NCBI RefSeq assembly: GCF_033568475.1
Contig: NW_027331831.1
Span: forward strand, 4,526,001 to 4,590,000
Length of the DNA: 64,000 nucleotides
DNA from: Henckelia pumila
Taxonomy: Eukaryota > Streptophyta > Magnoliopsida > Lamiales > Gesneriaceae
Direction: 5' to 3'
Shown: one piece after another, positions 1-14,297 of the stretch
Numbering within the stretch: position 1 is the first letter of the stretch
How the letters are laid out: every line of letters begins with the position of its first letter
The notes under the pieces: model-generated
The model's database searches: none
What the model was told of the DNA's origin: nothing
What the model saw: only the letters and a program-made list of their open reading frames with translations
Program-made: the position numbers and the translations under genes

Positions 1-1070
1 CTTTTCAGTCACAGAGTGGGTTGCCCTGATTCATTCCTGTTGGTTTTGCTTTTTCTCCAACACTTTCTTCGTCATTATCCTTACTGCTTTGCATAAATTA
101 TATCAATGATTTGTATGTTCTATGTGTGTTTGATTTCATTCTAGATCTCCTCCGCGCATCCCAAAAGTAGATATTCCAGAAGATCCTGTACTAAAATTGG
201 CGTCAGCTTTGAGGATCGAGATCAATCAAGCCAGTGCATTTCTGAGGGATATTGCATTGGGAAAGGATTTGAAGATGTTTCTCTGCGTATTTAATTTTTT
301 TTCGATTTTGTTTTAAATAAATGCAATCCCTAAATGCTTGATGCTGTTGGTTACAAGAGATGAAAATGGTGTTGACATGTAGCTATATTTTACTGAATTC
401 GCCCATCTAATCCCCTAATATTTTTTAAACACAAGGTTATGTTTAACCTTGTTCAACCTGCGAATATAGTAAGCAACTTTTAGATTTTTTCTTTACTCAG
501 ATGTAAATGTCCTTAAAATTATCATATATTTACTTGCTTTCTATTATTAGGAAGGACTGTCTCTGAGATTTTTTGTGTGCAATTTCTTTTTGCAAATTTA
601 AAAATGAGGGTGAATACATAATTTACAGCAAATATTTTACTTCTTGCTTGTGTTTTGAACTAATAAATTTCCCTACAATGCCATAATGAGCAGGTGATTG
701 CCGGCTTGTGGGTGTTGTCGCTTGTTGGAAGTTGTTGTGATTTTTTGACTCTGCTGTATATAGGTAATGTCCATCAGGCAGAACTACATCAGTTTTTCTT
801 TCCTCATTTTCCCCAAGAACCACGAACATGATATGTCACCTACATGGCAAAGCCTGGGATGCCCCCAATTCTTACTCAATATTCACTGTCATTTAAACAG
901 GTGTTGTGCTGCTATTCACGGTGCCTGTTTTGTATGAGAAGTATGAACATCAGGTTGCCTCTTTTGCCGAGAAGGGGACGGCCGAGTTCAAGAAACACTA
1001 TGATGTATTTGACGCTACAGTACTGTCTAAGATTCCGAGAGGACCATTGAAGGATAATAAGAGGGCTTGA
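1..1070 (+). CDS. Reticulon-like protein (RTNLB family), 3' part of gene
   Basis: Reticulon-like proteins shape tubular endoplasmic reticulum with hairpin membrane segments. Three coding exons are clear: 145-286, 694-763 and 901-1070 (stop TGA 1068-1070). All have GT-AG borders and matching phases. Exon 145-286 reads [13 protein letters not shown] and then [22 protein letters not shown], the family's linker between its two hydrophobic hairpins. The next exon gives a second hydrophobic hairpin ([20 protein letters not shown]). The last exon gives the C-terminal tail [16 protein letters not shown], close to the usual plant reticulon ending. The 5' part lies outside the window. Bases 1-110 may hold a decayed or misread piece of the first hairpin (a FFSN-like stretch), but I could not close that exon with a donor site. 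The gene converges on the ATPase gene to its right. The family call is confident; which RTNLB paralogue it is remains open. Confidence 0.88.
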
Positions 1071-1942
1071 CCCCGTTATTGTATATGTGTTGTTTTCTGT
1101 TGTTTCAATGTCTTTGCCGCACTTGTTTCATGAAAATGTGGATAAACTTATAGTTGGCTAAGGATAGTATGGTGCCTGTGAGTTTCCTCTAGGATCATAA
1201 ATTCAGCTCCAGGATTAATATTTGAATGTACATGGAATGTGTAAGCAATGCTTGTTTAAATTTCTACAGTTAATTGATGTGATTATGTGTGATTCTATAT
1301 TTCTATGAACATTGAAAGTTTATTTACAATAGAATATAATGTAGATTAGAGATCCACTGTAATTGATTCAAGTTGTTCTTTCTATACTATGCTTATAAAT
1401 TTCAAACTCTCAATTGCTAGTGTGTTTTAATGTGGAATTTGAGGAAAATGTCACAGTACAAAATTTAATCAAATTAACTTTAACCTAATAATGAATGTTA
1501 ATTTATACATGATCAAATGTCATAGGTACAATGACCTTACATTTTACTTACACTCTAAAGTTCCAATCTTAGTGCAAGGTATCCCTCGCACCAACCAATC
1601 CTTTGCAGGAATGAAATCATTCTATTTCTACACATTACTTTACTTACTATGTACATGGAGACGTTCATCGTTCCCCATCGACTATTGTTCAGGTCACTAA
1701 CCTTTTATTGCGGCGAAAAAGTAAGAACACAAGCACGGACACGATTGATGAATTATTACACTGCTAACAATATACACTTCAATCTAACTTATCTGGATCT
1801 GATGACAAGGCTTGAGGCTTTTGATGCTTCTGCAGTACCTCATAACGATTCACTATTATGAATGTTTGCAAACAGATCATTATTTGATCAACAGGAATAT
1901 ATGTGTATAGTTCAAGAGATCATCTGAATTCTGACCTGCATC
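1071..1942. other. Convergent intergenic spacer with 3' UTRs
   Basis: This spacer lies between the stop of the reticulon gene and the stop of the ATPase gene on the opposite strand. It must carry both 3' UTRs and polyadenylation sites. The short reading frames here have no recognisable domain, and I see no repeat or RNA gene. Confidence 0.6.
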
Positions 1943-4900
1943 TTACAAGAAGTAAGATAATTGCTCCTTCTTCCTCGAACCACCTTCCCCAAATAACTGG
2001 TTCCATTGCTTCAATTCGGCCATGCCTGACCCTTCAGCTGAAAAGCTAGCTGCAATCTGTAACATTGTATGAAATATTTCAATTTGTTGTCAAATACCAC
2101 GAACATATCCGCACATGACAACCCAGCGAATTGAATTGAGAAATAGCTGTTGCAAACACTTGCCTTTTTTTTTCAAGAATATTCGGAGTTCATGAATGTT
2201 ATCTTACATTTCCATACAGACAAAGTAAGAATACTTGGCAGTACAATTTTTCTTGATGAATATATTGTGGCAAACGCTACGAGGCTCCTTACAAAGTTAA
2301 TTTACCATCACTAAAAATAATAAAATGAATCAACATAGTGATTCAGTTCTGTTGAGTGACAACTAATGTTTTGCTGCGGCTAAACTGTAACACCAATAGA
2401 TTTGGGGGAAACATTTTTATCTGGAATTTGACACACTTGGAAATTGAATTAATCACAGGTCTAGCATTTTTCTTTTTATTAACTTATAGTAATAATAATA
2501 TTTGATGTTTTATCTATGTATGACCGTACTTGGAAATAAGCCATATGATTTTCAATGAAAGTGCTTCATGATAATACGGCGGAATATTTCATATGAATGA
2601 ATGAATGTTTTACCTGATTTTTGGCGTCCTTAAAATCTTCCATGTTCAATGGTCTGATAGTAATTTTCCTTTCCATATCACGTCCTTTCGCTGAATTTTT
2701 CCTACAATCTTGCCCTTCCTCAGTTCTATGCTTCTTATCCTGCTACGTTCAAGGAGTGAAACAAAAAGGTCAGAAACACACAAATTTACACTTCAAATAC
2801 ATAAATTACCATGAATATCAAAGTTACCTGATCTTTTAGCCGCTCTTGTTGTATAAATTCTCGAACTGGTCGATAAGCAGCAGTAACACAAAGGTTCTAT
2901 TTCATACATATTTTGTTAAAATTTAGAAATATAAATAATGCACATATGAAACACAAACTATGCACAAAGAACCTTTAAATCACTTCCACAGTATCCCTCT
3001 GTCATCCTTGCGAGCTCTGCAAAGTCTAATCCTTCATCAATTTTCTCTTTGGCAACTAGAGTCCTTAAAATATTTTCTCTGTTCTCGACCGATGGTAAAC
3101 CAACCATAATTCTGATTAAGCAACAAAAGTTTTCATCAGTTGTCACTCTAGGCACGCGGAAGAAACATGATTCAAGTAAGTTGGTGGTTATAAGTGGTGA
3201 GTGGTCTCCAACATAGAAAAAATAAGATTATCAACTGAATAGAAATGCTTCTAGCATAGCCTTAGGTTCCTCTGCATATATTAATTCGAACTAAACCAAT
3301 GGCAGCTGAAACCTGAACTCCGCAACAGTTTCCTCGAATCAAAAAATTGTTAACCATGGGTAACCAAAATTAGTATACATACCTTCTCTCAAAGCGCCTA
3401 ATGATTGCTTCATCAAGATCAAAAGGCCTGTTGGTTGCTGCTAGCACTAAAATTCTTTCACCAGATTTTGTCAGTAACCCATCCCACTGAGTCATGAACT
3501 CATTCTTTATTTTCCGCATGGCCTCATGCTCCCCACCTTTGCTTCGTTGCCCAAGCATGCTGTCTACTTCATCTACAAATATGATGGTTGGAGAGACCTT
3601 GGCTGCAAGAGTGAAAAGTGCTCTAACGTTCTTCTCATCTTCACCGAACCATTTAGAAGCAATAGTAGACATTGAAGCATTAATGAAACTCGCTCCAGCT
3701 TCATTAGCAATAGCTTTGGCCAGCATAGTCTTCCCCGTACCAGGAGGTCCAAAAAGCAATATGCCTCGGCAAGGCTTCAGAAGGCCGCCCTCAAAAAGAT
3801 CTGGTCTTTGAAGAGGCAGCATTACTAGTTCCTGAAGAGATTCCTTAATCTCATCCAAGGCACCTATGTCTGCAAATGTCACTCCAATTTCACTTGATGG
3901 TATGACTTCTTGCCGTATGCGCTTTTCAAATTCATTATCTGGAGGGCTTTCCTGACAAGATAAAAAGGGAAAGGAGCAAGAGCCACATTATTTATACATG
4001 CAAAAATGAAAGAAAAGGAGGTGCTAGTCTGTCACACTAAGAAGTGTATGCTCAGTGATTGCAAACCAATAACTTGGGTAAAAGTGTGGTGCATGATTTG
4101 TTGCAGCAGCGACATCATCATCAGAGTACCATGACATAATATTAATTGCTATTAGTTTTGAGTGACTGTATGTAAGGAAAAAATAATAGGATTTATCGAA
4201 CACCATTTTCAATCTCAAAGAAATCCACATATTACCATAATATATGAGTTGGAAAACTGGATTATTTGACTTACTAGAGTTTTCGAAACCAAATCTTCAC
4301 CCTTGCTTTCAGGTTTGCAGGTTTCATCTTTTGTTTTAGGGCTTGATCTCAGAGTTTCTCCTTCCTGTATTCATTATCATTGAGCAACAAGATGAAATAA
4401 AATTTTCTGACCATATACTTGCAAGTAGATATAAAACTAAGAATCGTTCAAAAAAAGAAAAAGACAAAAGAGATACAAAACTAAGCATAACCTTAGCCTT
4501 TTCAGTTTGGGCCTCAATCTTCACCGACTCCTTTCCACAATTTTTACCTTCATGGAAAATGCTTAATCCACGCGACAAACTAGTCCAAAGGCCAGGGTGG
4601 TATGTCAGCAGCTTTTACTCGGATGCCCTTTTGAATAAGAAAAAAGGAGCTAATTTTTACCTGTTCGCTGATATAATGAGTTTGCCACCTCTGTACTCAT
4701 GTTGCTTTGTATTCATCAGATGGTATAAAATAGCTGATACAACAATTTCTTCTATATATTTACTTAGAACTTTTGTGTCCGCAACACAGATTGAACTCAG
4801 ATCATCACACTCAATGTCATTAGCGGCAAGCACTTCGATTATGTGATTTCTGTTGTCTTGATACTGAATCATCTTCTTATCCTCCTCCAACTGAGACTTC

Positions 4901-7900
4901 CAGCTGACAAGATTATTTTCATCTACTGGGGGTCTTATGTCAATATTGTAGGGGAATACAGAAGAAACTTTCTCATCGACTGATCCATATTCATTTTCAG
5001 GGTCAATAATTCTTGAGCCAAGGAACAGGATAGATCCAGAGAGTTTTGCCAGCATTTTCTGGAACAAGTTATGAACTCTCTGCGATTTGCAGAGGAATTG
5101 CTCAACGTCCCTCAGATAAAAGACAATGGGACTAATCTTTGATACATTGACTAGAACCTGTATCATTTGTATTAAGTTTAGAACATCGAATAAATATTTA
5201 AAAATTCATCTGAAGAAAATGCTATACCTTGTAAAGTGTCTGTATAAATAGTTTCTCATCAAAGCACCAGCTGCTTGCGCGCCTAAGTGGAGCTGAAAGA
5301 TAAAGAATTTTGAGAAAGCAACGAGAGCGAAAGCTTGAACAATCTTATGAGGTTGAGTATAATCCAGCTTGCATGAAGTGAACTCAACCGTACTTTTGGA
5401 CTGATACATATCAATTACGATTTTTCCCATGCGAGTTATCCTTTTGCAATTCATCTTTCAACTTTTGGCATTCATATTTTCTTCTATAAAAGGTTTCAAC
5501 ACAAAAAACAAGAATAGCTTGGGTTCAATCAATTAAGCCATTCCCTGCCTAAAGATAAGCAAATCTCATTCATAACCCAGTTGAAAAGGCGGACCACATA
5601 CAAATTTTTCTTTGCTTCATGACATGGCCAAATGCAGTTCTCTTTTAGGGAAAAGATTGTATAACCTGATATATCAATTTGTATTTGAACTTCACAAATT
5701 CTAACTCCCATAATTTGTTTCTCTAAAGATGCTGTATCATATGATATCTAATCTTTACAAAGAAAAAAGTCTGGGTACCGCAATTCCCATCCATCGGCAA
5801 AATGTTTCACGATGTTGAATTTTTGTTAATTAAATAATTGTCCAACCTGTACATCTATGAAATGTTTTTACCAAATAAAGTGTGCGTCAATGTTATTCCT
5901 TGAATTAAATGATTTCAAGACCTGAAGTTGCAGTTGTACTGGTTGAAGCAAAACTGTTCAAGCTTGCAGAGGCAGATGAATTTCTCCTTAGTGGCGAAGA
6001 ATTAGAGCCTTCCTGTCCACTGCGCATACCAAATATTCCCACAATCAGAAAACATGAAAATAAAATGATAAACATTTTAAAGTGCTTAGACAACAACACA
6101 CTTTGTTCGAAAATCAATTCCACTGCTCTGTCTACGTATTTTGCCTGCAACATAATAGAAAGATAAGACGAAAGTACAAACAGAGTAAATAAATGCCTTC
6201 GACAAGAAAATTCAAAATATGACAGAATAATAAAACAATCAAATGACAGTCAGAGATATGGATGAGATCAGAAATTAAATTTTCTAGTATATGGAGAGCA
6301 AGCAAAGTATGAGATACTTTGTGTGAAATGATGGATCACTAGAAAAGAGGGCACAAATAAGAGTTGTACTCTATTGTAGGACTGCAATGGTGTGCAATGA
6401 AGCTTGCTGCTCTGCTTTCCTATTACTATGTAGATAGATTTTTCTTGGATACATCACAGCAAGTAAAAAAGGACAATTTGAGATTGAATATGGACATGAA
6501 TCATATTTATAATCCAACATCTACATTTGAAATTTGCTCCTGTCTGGTTATTCATGTACATACATCACTTTAATGCCCATGTATTATAATCATATCATAT
6601 ATATATCATATATCTTTTAAGAAAGACACGTGACACAACAAGGAAGACACACAATGCGATACAAAAGAGTATTTTATGACAGACACACGATACATCACAG
6701 AGAAATTTAGAAATAACTTAACATCATAGAGCGTTGGCTCGTGCAGAGTCAGCTTTATCCCAATAGGAATAATTTATCCGTGCCATACCTTTATTTTCAA
6801 CAGTTGATCGAAGGATTGAAAAGGGTCCCAGAAATTCCGACATTCGACCCAGCCTAGTTTCAGATATGGACCTTTTGAAAGACTGCGATAAATATGGTGG
6901 AACAATGCAGATTTCATAAAATATATGCTCATTTGAGTCAATATATGCTTGAACGCCGATTGTTTACCAGCCAGGGAGTAAAAAATATAGGCCAGTGATA
7001 AAAAAATTATCCAGAGAACTTAGACTTACTTTATTAGGAGACCCATATTTGCTTTGAATCTGTTTTAACCAACCACAGAAGCTTTAGCAAAAGGAATCTG
7101 AATATTATTTCCTGCTTAAATAGAAATTCAGGCGTCTTCAACTCACCTTTAGAGAAAAATCTGTTACATCTAGTATCAGTAGTTTGGCTTCAAAATAATG
7201 AGCTAAGGCCTTAGCAAGCATTTGCTGGTATGTCTCTGGAAAAAATATTTGATGAACTCAAAATGCCTTTAAGATCAAGGAAAGGAAAAATGAAAATCTA
7301 GACGACAAAATACCATTGGGACCAGAGAGCAAAATTGTTCTGCTTGCCGGAGAAAGATTCCGTGTGTGCTTACTAAAATCACCTTTCTTTAAATGAACAA
7401 AAGCCGCACCGGTCAACAAGACCCTTGTCTGCTCACTGTCCATTAATAAAAAAAAAACTTCATCAGTTTCACCATTCTCGCAGACTCGATGACATAAAGA
7501 GTTGTGCAAAGAGTGTAGTGTGTCTAAAATCAGTACAAAACACAACATAATGCATTTCCGATCTCAAACTATCACATGAATGAACAGAAAATCTGAGATA
7601 TAGGAACCGTATTGTGTTTCCTTTTGAAACCACATCAGCTAGAAATTTTCAATGTTCAACTTAAATTCGAAATTGTCCACGCTGTTGATTTGGTCGAGGT
7701 CTATATCAATCAACTAGGCAGTCCAGTGAGCCTACATCAGTACAAGAGGAGGAAAATCCGTTCGGACATACGATAACATGCAAACAATCACCCTTTGATC
7801 TGTTTGATTCTTGCAAAGACAACATGCTTGCCCAAGATAGACTACAATAACCAATGATAATGCATACATTATAAGAAAAATATAATTTGGCCTATACGAA

Positions 7901-8237
7901 AAACCAAAAATTCAACATTGTACAATTTTTTTACAAAATGATTGATGACTACATTCAATGGCAGGCAACAGATATAAATGGATCACAAATCCTACTATCA
8001 AAAACTACATTTCCCCAACATTTACCTTAGATAGTAGGGGAATTGAGCAAAAGTGACGCCGCTATCCCTTCCGTTAACGACGAGACCCAGAATTTCATGC
8101 TCCATCATCAGCGGAGTGATACCGGTATCACCACCTCTCAATCTGCTGACGTTGTGCGATCCCGACGCTAATCCAATCCCCAACCCAACTCCTATCCCTA
8201 CACCCAAAGCCGACATCAACATATGCTTCGATTCCAT
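1943..8237 (-). CDS. AAA-type ATPase, spastin-like/DAA1 family, 16 exons, 814 aa
   Basis: Exons on the minus strand are 8237-8026, 7435-7314, 7235-7147, 7059-7030, 6882-6789, 6144-6102, 6019-5922, 5292-5228, 5157-4661, 4579-4492, 4364-4275, 3951-3383, 3111-2973, 2896-2828, 2739-2614 and 2056-1943. They sum to 2445 nt with phases consistent throughout, giving 814 residues; Arabidopsis relatives of the DAA1 (At1g64110) type are of similar length. The N-terminus is a glycine-rich hydrophobic segment (ALGVGIGVGLGIGLASG), a likely membrane anchor. A first, degenerate P-loop-like module follows (NLSPASRTILLSGP). The AAA core lies in exons 12-13: Walker A GPPGTGKT near residue 545, Walker B IIFVDEVD near 600, and sensor and arginine-finger region NRPFDLDEAIIRRFERR. 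The C-terminus ends GEGGSRKKEQLSYFL, the usual family tail. The product is a probable hexameric ATP-driven remodeller; its substrate is unknown. I see no break in the gene. Confidence 0.93.
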
Positions 8238-8850
8238 TTCTTCTCTAAATCCAGAAATTTTTTATCTTTGCATGCTCTGATCTGTCAGAAACTAGAATAG
8301 CTACACAATTTTTTACGTCGAGGATATGGAAATTTACTAATCTGTGATTATGTGTCTACTTTGGTTTAATTCTGTGCTTTTTTGATGGAGATAAAATGGG
8401 AGAATGGTGAATATCAATGTGCGAGTGTTTGTTTATCACGGCGGTGAAATGGTGGCCGGAGTAAAATGCGAGCGGCGGCGGCGGGTGGTTGGTTGGTTAT
8501 TTTTCTGGGTGTGCATAAAGATGGTTGGGTTTGTTCCCGCTTAGTGAGGCATGCTTCTCAAATTTTATTTAATGAAAGGGGAAGGCGTGGTGGCCCACAA
8601 GTTTTTTTAGCGGATAGGATTTGTTTTTAACGGAAATGACGTGGCTACATCAACGGCTGGATGAGAGCATGCCGGACTATTTGTAACCAGGAGTAACTCC
8701 CCGCGACCGGGAAAACTCGCGTGAGATAATGTCATTTTGTTAGACAAGTCCTTTGTTCGACAAGATTTTTTTTCATTTTTAAATATTTCGTTGATATATA
8801 TCCGTAAAACTGTCTCGCGGATAAGATCTATTGCATGATAAATTCGGGAT
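8238..8850. other. Upstream region of the ATPase gene
   Basis: About 600 bp upstream of the ATPase start codon. It should hold the promoter and 5' UTR of that gene on the minus strand. A GC-rich patch with GGC-type repeats lies at about 8440-8500. I could not assign a TATA box with confidence. Confidence 0.4.
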
Positions 8851-9456
8851 GTAAGGGGGGTGTATTAGTTTTTGACTTTTAAAGGCTTTTATGAACTTTT
8901 AAATTTTAGTGGTATTAAATATAAATTTCATAAAAGTACAGTAGTATTCAAAATAGATTTTCATAGAGTTATAAAAAGTCAAGTTGTATTCAATCTTGAC
9001 TTTTTTAAACTCTATGAAAGTTGAGTGGTATTGAAAAAGTACATGGATTTTCAATGGTTCTTATTAATATCTTTATGTACAAATATTAAAGCATTAGGTA
9101 CCATAAAAAAGTCTATAATTTTCTTCCCATCATACCAAAAATTTTGATAGACTTGTTATTTTCCTCAAACGTTTAGGGTTATTGGGATTTCTCTTCTCTC
9201 ACCGGCTTCTCGTCTTCTTCCATTAAGCTATCTTTCTTCTTCTTTTTCAACACTTTTTTTTTACAATATTTTGCGTTCTGAAAAATATTACCTACGTATT
9301 TGTTAGCATGATAATATGAATTATTATTTTTTATTAAAAACTCAGTGAATCGTGATTTCAAAGAAAAAAGAGTGTGAATGTTGAAAAAGAAACAACACTA
9401 GGAACAAGTTAATTTTGAATTTGACATTCTGGGAATAAGAGAAACGAATCAAATTG

Positions 9457-10265
9457 TGTTAGGAATCAATCCAAAATTTAATATTTGAAAATTCACCACG
9501 CAAACGAACACACAAGAACAACAACACAGTCCCAGAACAGATAAAACCAACGCACATAGATCAAACCCAACTCACGCGAAAACGATTAAAGAACACAAGT
9601 ATTTACGTGGTTCGACAAGGAATTTGCCTATGTCCACGAGAGAGCAACACAACCACTTTTATTAAACACCAACAGAACAATCCAAGCTCAATCAACAGAG
9701 CTTATTACAGAGATGGACTCAGACAAACTATCAAGCTAGATACAGACACAATTCAAGTTTAAAGCCTTGAATTTTCCCGTCACAATCTATGCTTAGTTTT
9801 CTCCTCCGAAATCTCTCCTTCTTCTCTCACAATATATTCTAAAGAATTTGATTTTCTGTTATTTTCGTTGCGGCCATCTTCCATCTGCTTATATATAGAA
9901 TTACACCGACTTTCATCTTGGGCTTTAGGTCACCAGTAACTTACGGCCCAATTACAAAGTCAATATGGTCCAGCCCGATAAGCCTTCATTCATCAATCTG
10001 ATCTGCTCTTGTACTTCGATCTGCATCGATCTGTCTGCAAGCTTCCAGCTTTACGGAAACTCCATCTGACTTCTAACCAAGTCACAATACTTGAGCAATC
10101 TATCTGCATGAACTCATCCGAATACTCATCTGACCATCACATCGATCTGATCCCAATATTCGATCTGCCCATGAATTCATCTGATCACTGATCTCATCTG
10201 ATCTGTACTATTCGATTCGATATCTTCTCTATTTTCATTCAATCTGGTAGAAGCATACTTCAACA
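9457..10265 (-). repeat. Left LTR of the copia element (3' LTR)
   Basis: An 809-bp terminal repeat that begins TGTTAGG and ends TTCAACA on the plus strand. It matches 14298-15105 at about 96% by eye. The TSD AATTG lies directly outside. Confidence 0.95.
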
Positions 10266-13200
10266 ATCTCCACCTTGATTCTTTCAGGTTGAATGCTGCT
10301 CTCCATCCTAGCCACCTTGGCTAATTTCCAATCACCGCATCAACTAAGTCCAAACATTTCTTGAACCTAGCATACGGCAGTGACTTTGTCATAGCATCTG
10401 CAGGATTTTCTTCTGATGTTATCTTCACAAGGATCACATCTCCTTTTTCAATTACATCTCTGACGAAATGCATCTTCACATCTATGTGTTTTGATCGTTC
10501 ATGATAGACTTGGTGTTTCGTCAAGTGTATTGCACTTTTGTTGTCACAGTGTACTACAACTTGATCTTGTTTTACTCCCAACTCCGCTATCATCCCTTTT
10601 ATCCACAATCCTTCTTTTATAGCCTCAGTAACAGCTATGAACTCTGCCTCAGTGGTAGAAAGGGCAACCACTGACTGTAAATTTGAATTCCAGGTGATCG
10701 CAGTGCCATAAAAAGTGAACACATAACCAGTCAATGAATTTTTCGTGTCTAAGTTCCCAGAAAAATCTGAATCCACATATCCAACTACCGGATCAATCCC
10801 ATCTTGCTGTTTCTCAAACTTCAATCCCAGCCCAGTTGTGTTTATGAGATATAGGAGAATCCACTTCAGAGCTTCCCAATGATATGTTCCCGGATTAGCC
10901 ATAAATCTTGACACAACACTGATTGCGTATGCCAGATCAGGCCTACTACACACTATTCCATATATAAGACTTCCCACTCCACTAGCATATGGAATACCAA
11001 CCATCTTCATCTTGTCTTCCTCACTTTCAGGTGATTGACTCGCAGATAGCTTCAAATGCTGTCCCAGAGTGGTCAAGACAGATTTTGCTTGATTCATGTT
11101 ATACCGCAGAACAACCTTCTTCAAATAGTTCTTCTGACTCAGATGAATCTCCTGTCTTTTCCTGTTTCTCACTATGTCCATGCCCATAATTCTCTTCGCT
11201 TCACCCAGATCTTTCATCTCAAACTCTGTGTTGAGTTGTTGTTTCAAGAATGATATCTCTGTCTTACTTTTACTTGCGATCAAAATATCATCAACGTAAA
11301 TCAGTAGGTACAAGATAACCTGCTCATCGTCCTTCTTCAGATAGACACATCTGTCATATTGGCTTCTCACAAAACCAATACCAATCATGAACTCATCAAA
11401 CCTTTTGTTCCACTGCCTCAGACTCTGCTTCAGCCCATACAATGATTTTCTCAGTAAGCAGACTTTGTTCTGGGTTTTCTGAAGTATGAAGCCCTTTGAT
11501 TGTTCCATATAAATGGTTTATTCCAGGTCACCATGTAGAAACGCAGTCTTCACATCCATCTGTTCAAGCTCCAAGTCGAGCTGGTTCACCAGTGCAAACA
11601 TAATCCGAATGGAACAATGTTTGACCACTGGAGAATAGACTTCATTAAATCGATTCCTTCTACTTGACCAAAACCCTTTGCAACCAATCTTGCTTTATAC
11701 TTGATCTGATCTGTACCAGGAGTTCCTTCCTTCTGTTTATAGATCTACTTGCATCCTAATGTCTTTTGATGCTTCGGTCTATCTACTAGCTTCCAGGTTT
11801 GATTCTTTTCAAGTGAGTTCATCTCTTCATTCATAGCTTCAATCCACTTGTTTTTCTGTTTACTCGTCATAGCTTTATTATAACTATTCGGCTCTGAATA
11901 CTCCACCTCCTCAGCTACTGTAAGTGCATACCAAGCCAGATCAGCTTCACCAAACCTCTTAGGAGCTCGGATTTCCCTTCTGGTTCTGTTTCTTGCAAGA
12001 TTATAGGTACTCAAGTCCTCTTTTGGATCACTCGCTTTCATATCATCATCTTGCATCTCGTCTGACTCTTCATCTAGCACAAAAGACTCCACCTCAATCG
12101 GTAGTTTATCATTCACACTGATCTGACTGTCCTTTCCATCTGTATTCATTTTATATCCCAGTTTGGATTCATCAAACTTCACATCCCTGGTGTTGAAGCA
12201 CTTTGGACCTCTTGACTCCAGGTTCCAAACTTTATAGCCCTTCACACCATCCGGATACCCAATGAATATACATCTGACTGCCCTTGCTTCCAACTTGTCC
12301 TGTTTCAGATGATCATATGCAAGACATCCGAATACCCTCAAGTTTGAGTAGTCTGCGGGTGTTCCACTCCACTTTTCCATTGGTGTCTTGAAACCAATCG
12401 CACTGGATGGACACCTATTGACCAAATAGCAAGCAGTAGATAATGCTTCTCCCCAGAAAGACTTAGGAAGAGAAGCATTGATCAACATACATCTGACCCT
12501 TTCCAGAAGAGTTCTGTTCTCTGCCAGGCCATTTTGCTGTGATGTTCCTGCCACTGTTCTGTGTCTGGTAATGTCTTTCTCCTTACATAACTTCACAAAC
12601 TTATCTGATAAGTATTCCAGCCCATTATCTGTTCTCAGGTGTTTAACTCTTCGATCACTCTTGTTCTCAACTGCCAGCAGCCATTCTCTGAACTTGTCAT
12701 ATGCTTCATCCTTAGTCTTTAAGATGAATATACATACTCTCTTTGAGTAATCATCTTTCAAAGACATGAAGTATCTGCCTCCACCATGAGTTTCTGTCCG
12801 AGAAGGACCCCATAGATCTGAATGAATGTAGACCAATGGTTGCTCAGTTGTGTGACTTCCTTGACCAAACGATACTCTTTTTGATTTCCCAAGAGCACAA
12901 CTGTCACGCAGCTCAAGTGATTCGATCTTATCTCCACCTAACAGACCCTGTTTAGACAGCTCATGTAATCCCTTCTCACTTACATGTCCAAGCCTCAGAT
13001 GCCATAGCTTGGTTCTGTCATGCTGTTCCTGAATACTTGTTGTACTTCCAATAATCGTGTCACCTTGTAGTACATACAGGAGATTTCTCTAGACAGCTTT
13101 CATAACAACCAGATATCCTTTAGACACTGAGATACTGTCTGCTCCTGATTTGAATGAATATCCCTGAGCATCAAGTGTTCCCAATGATATCAAGTTTATC

Positions 13201-14297
13201 TTCAACTCGGGCACATACCTCACCATGGTGAGTACTCTGTCAATCCCATCATGCATCCTTATTCTGATATTTCCAGAGCCCTTTATCCTGCATGATTAAT
13301 TATTTCCCAACAGTACCATGCCCTGATCAGCTTCTTCCAGCTTTTCAAACCAAGATTTTATAGGACACATGTGAAAGGAACATCCTAAATCCAATATGCA
13401 TTCGTGGTTCTGATTACCTTTAGAGACCACCAATACTTCTGCTGAGTCATATCCATTTGTAGCTACGGCCAGAGTACCATCTTCTTTGGGTTTTTCTGCT
13501 GCTTTCCTTTCTTTTCTGGAAAATCTCTTCGCAGATGTCCAACCTTCTGACAAGCATAGCACTTCATATTACCCAAGTTTCTGTTCTGGTATCTTCCTTG
13601 ACTCTTCGATCTGGATTTTGGCCTGTATTTCCCATCGGATGTCCTCTTATCACTTCTGCCTCTCGCTGTAATACCTTCTCCATGTGATTCAGTATTTGTG
13701 TTTGACTTTCTCTGAAGTTCCTTGGATTGAATAGCAGACATAACTTCTTCCAAGGTTATCGTCTGTTCTCTTCCATACAGCAAAGCATCTCTGAAATTTT
13801 CATATGCTTTTGGAAGAGCATTCAGAAGTATCAAAGCCCGATCTTCATTCTCAAGCTTTACTTCAATATTCTTCAAGTCATCCAATATCTTGATGAATTC
13901 TTCGATCTGGTCTTCAAGGTTTTTCTCATCCTTAATCACAAAGGAATACAACCTTTGTTTCATGTACATACGGTTAGCCAGAGATTTCGTCATGTATAAA
14001 TTTTCGAGTTTAAGCCACACCGCCACTGCAGATTCTTCTCTGGCCACCTCCCGAAGAGGTCTATCTCCCAGACAGCGAATAATTGCACTGTGTGCTTTCT
14101 CGAGTAATTCATCCTTGTTCTTTATCTCATCGGACATCTCCTCCTTCTTCTTAAGAGCCTCCATCAATCCTTGTTGTATCAGGATTGCACGCATCTTAAT
14201 CCTCCAGAGCGAGAAATCTTTATTGCCCGTGAACTTCTCGATATCAAACTTCATTGATCCCACCATCTTTGCTTGGTTTCCCACAGACGACGCCACT

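Noticed and set aside
1-110. First hairpin exon of the reticulon gene
   Set aside because: A partly similar FFSN-like stretch exists, but no donor site gives the phase required by the next exon, so I left the exon undefined.
3494-3811. A 105-codon plus-strand frame
   Set aside because: Exactly antisense to the Walker A/B exon of the ATPase gene, with no independent support.
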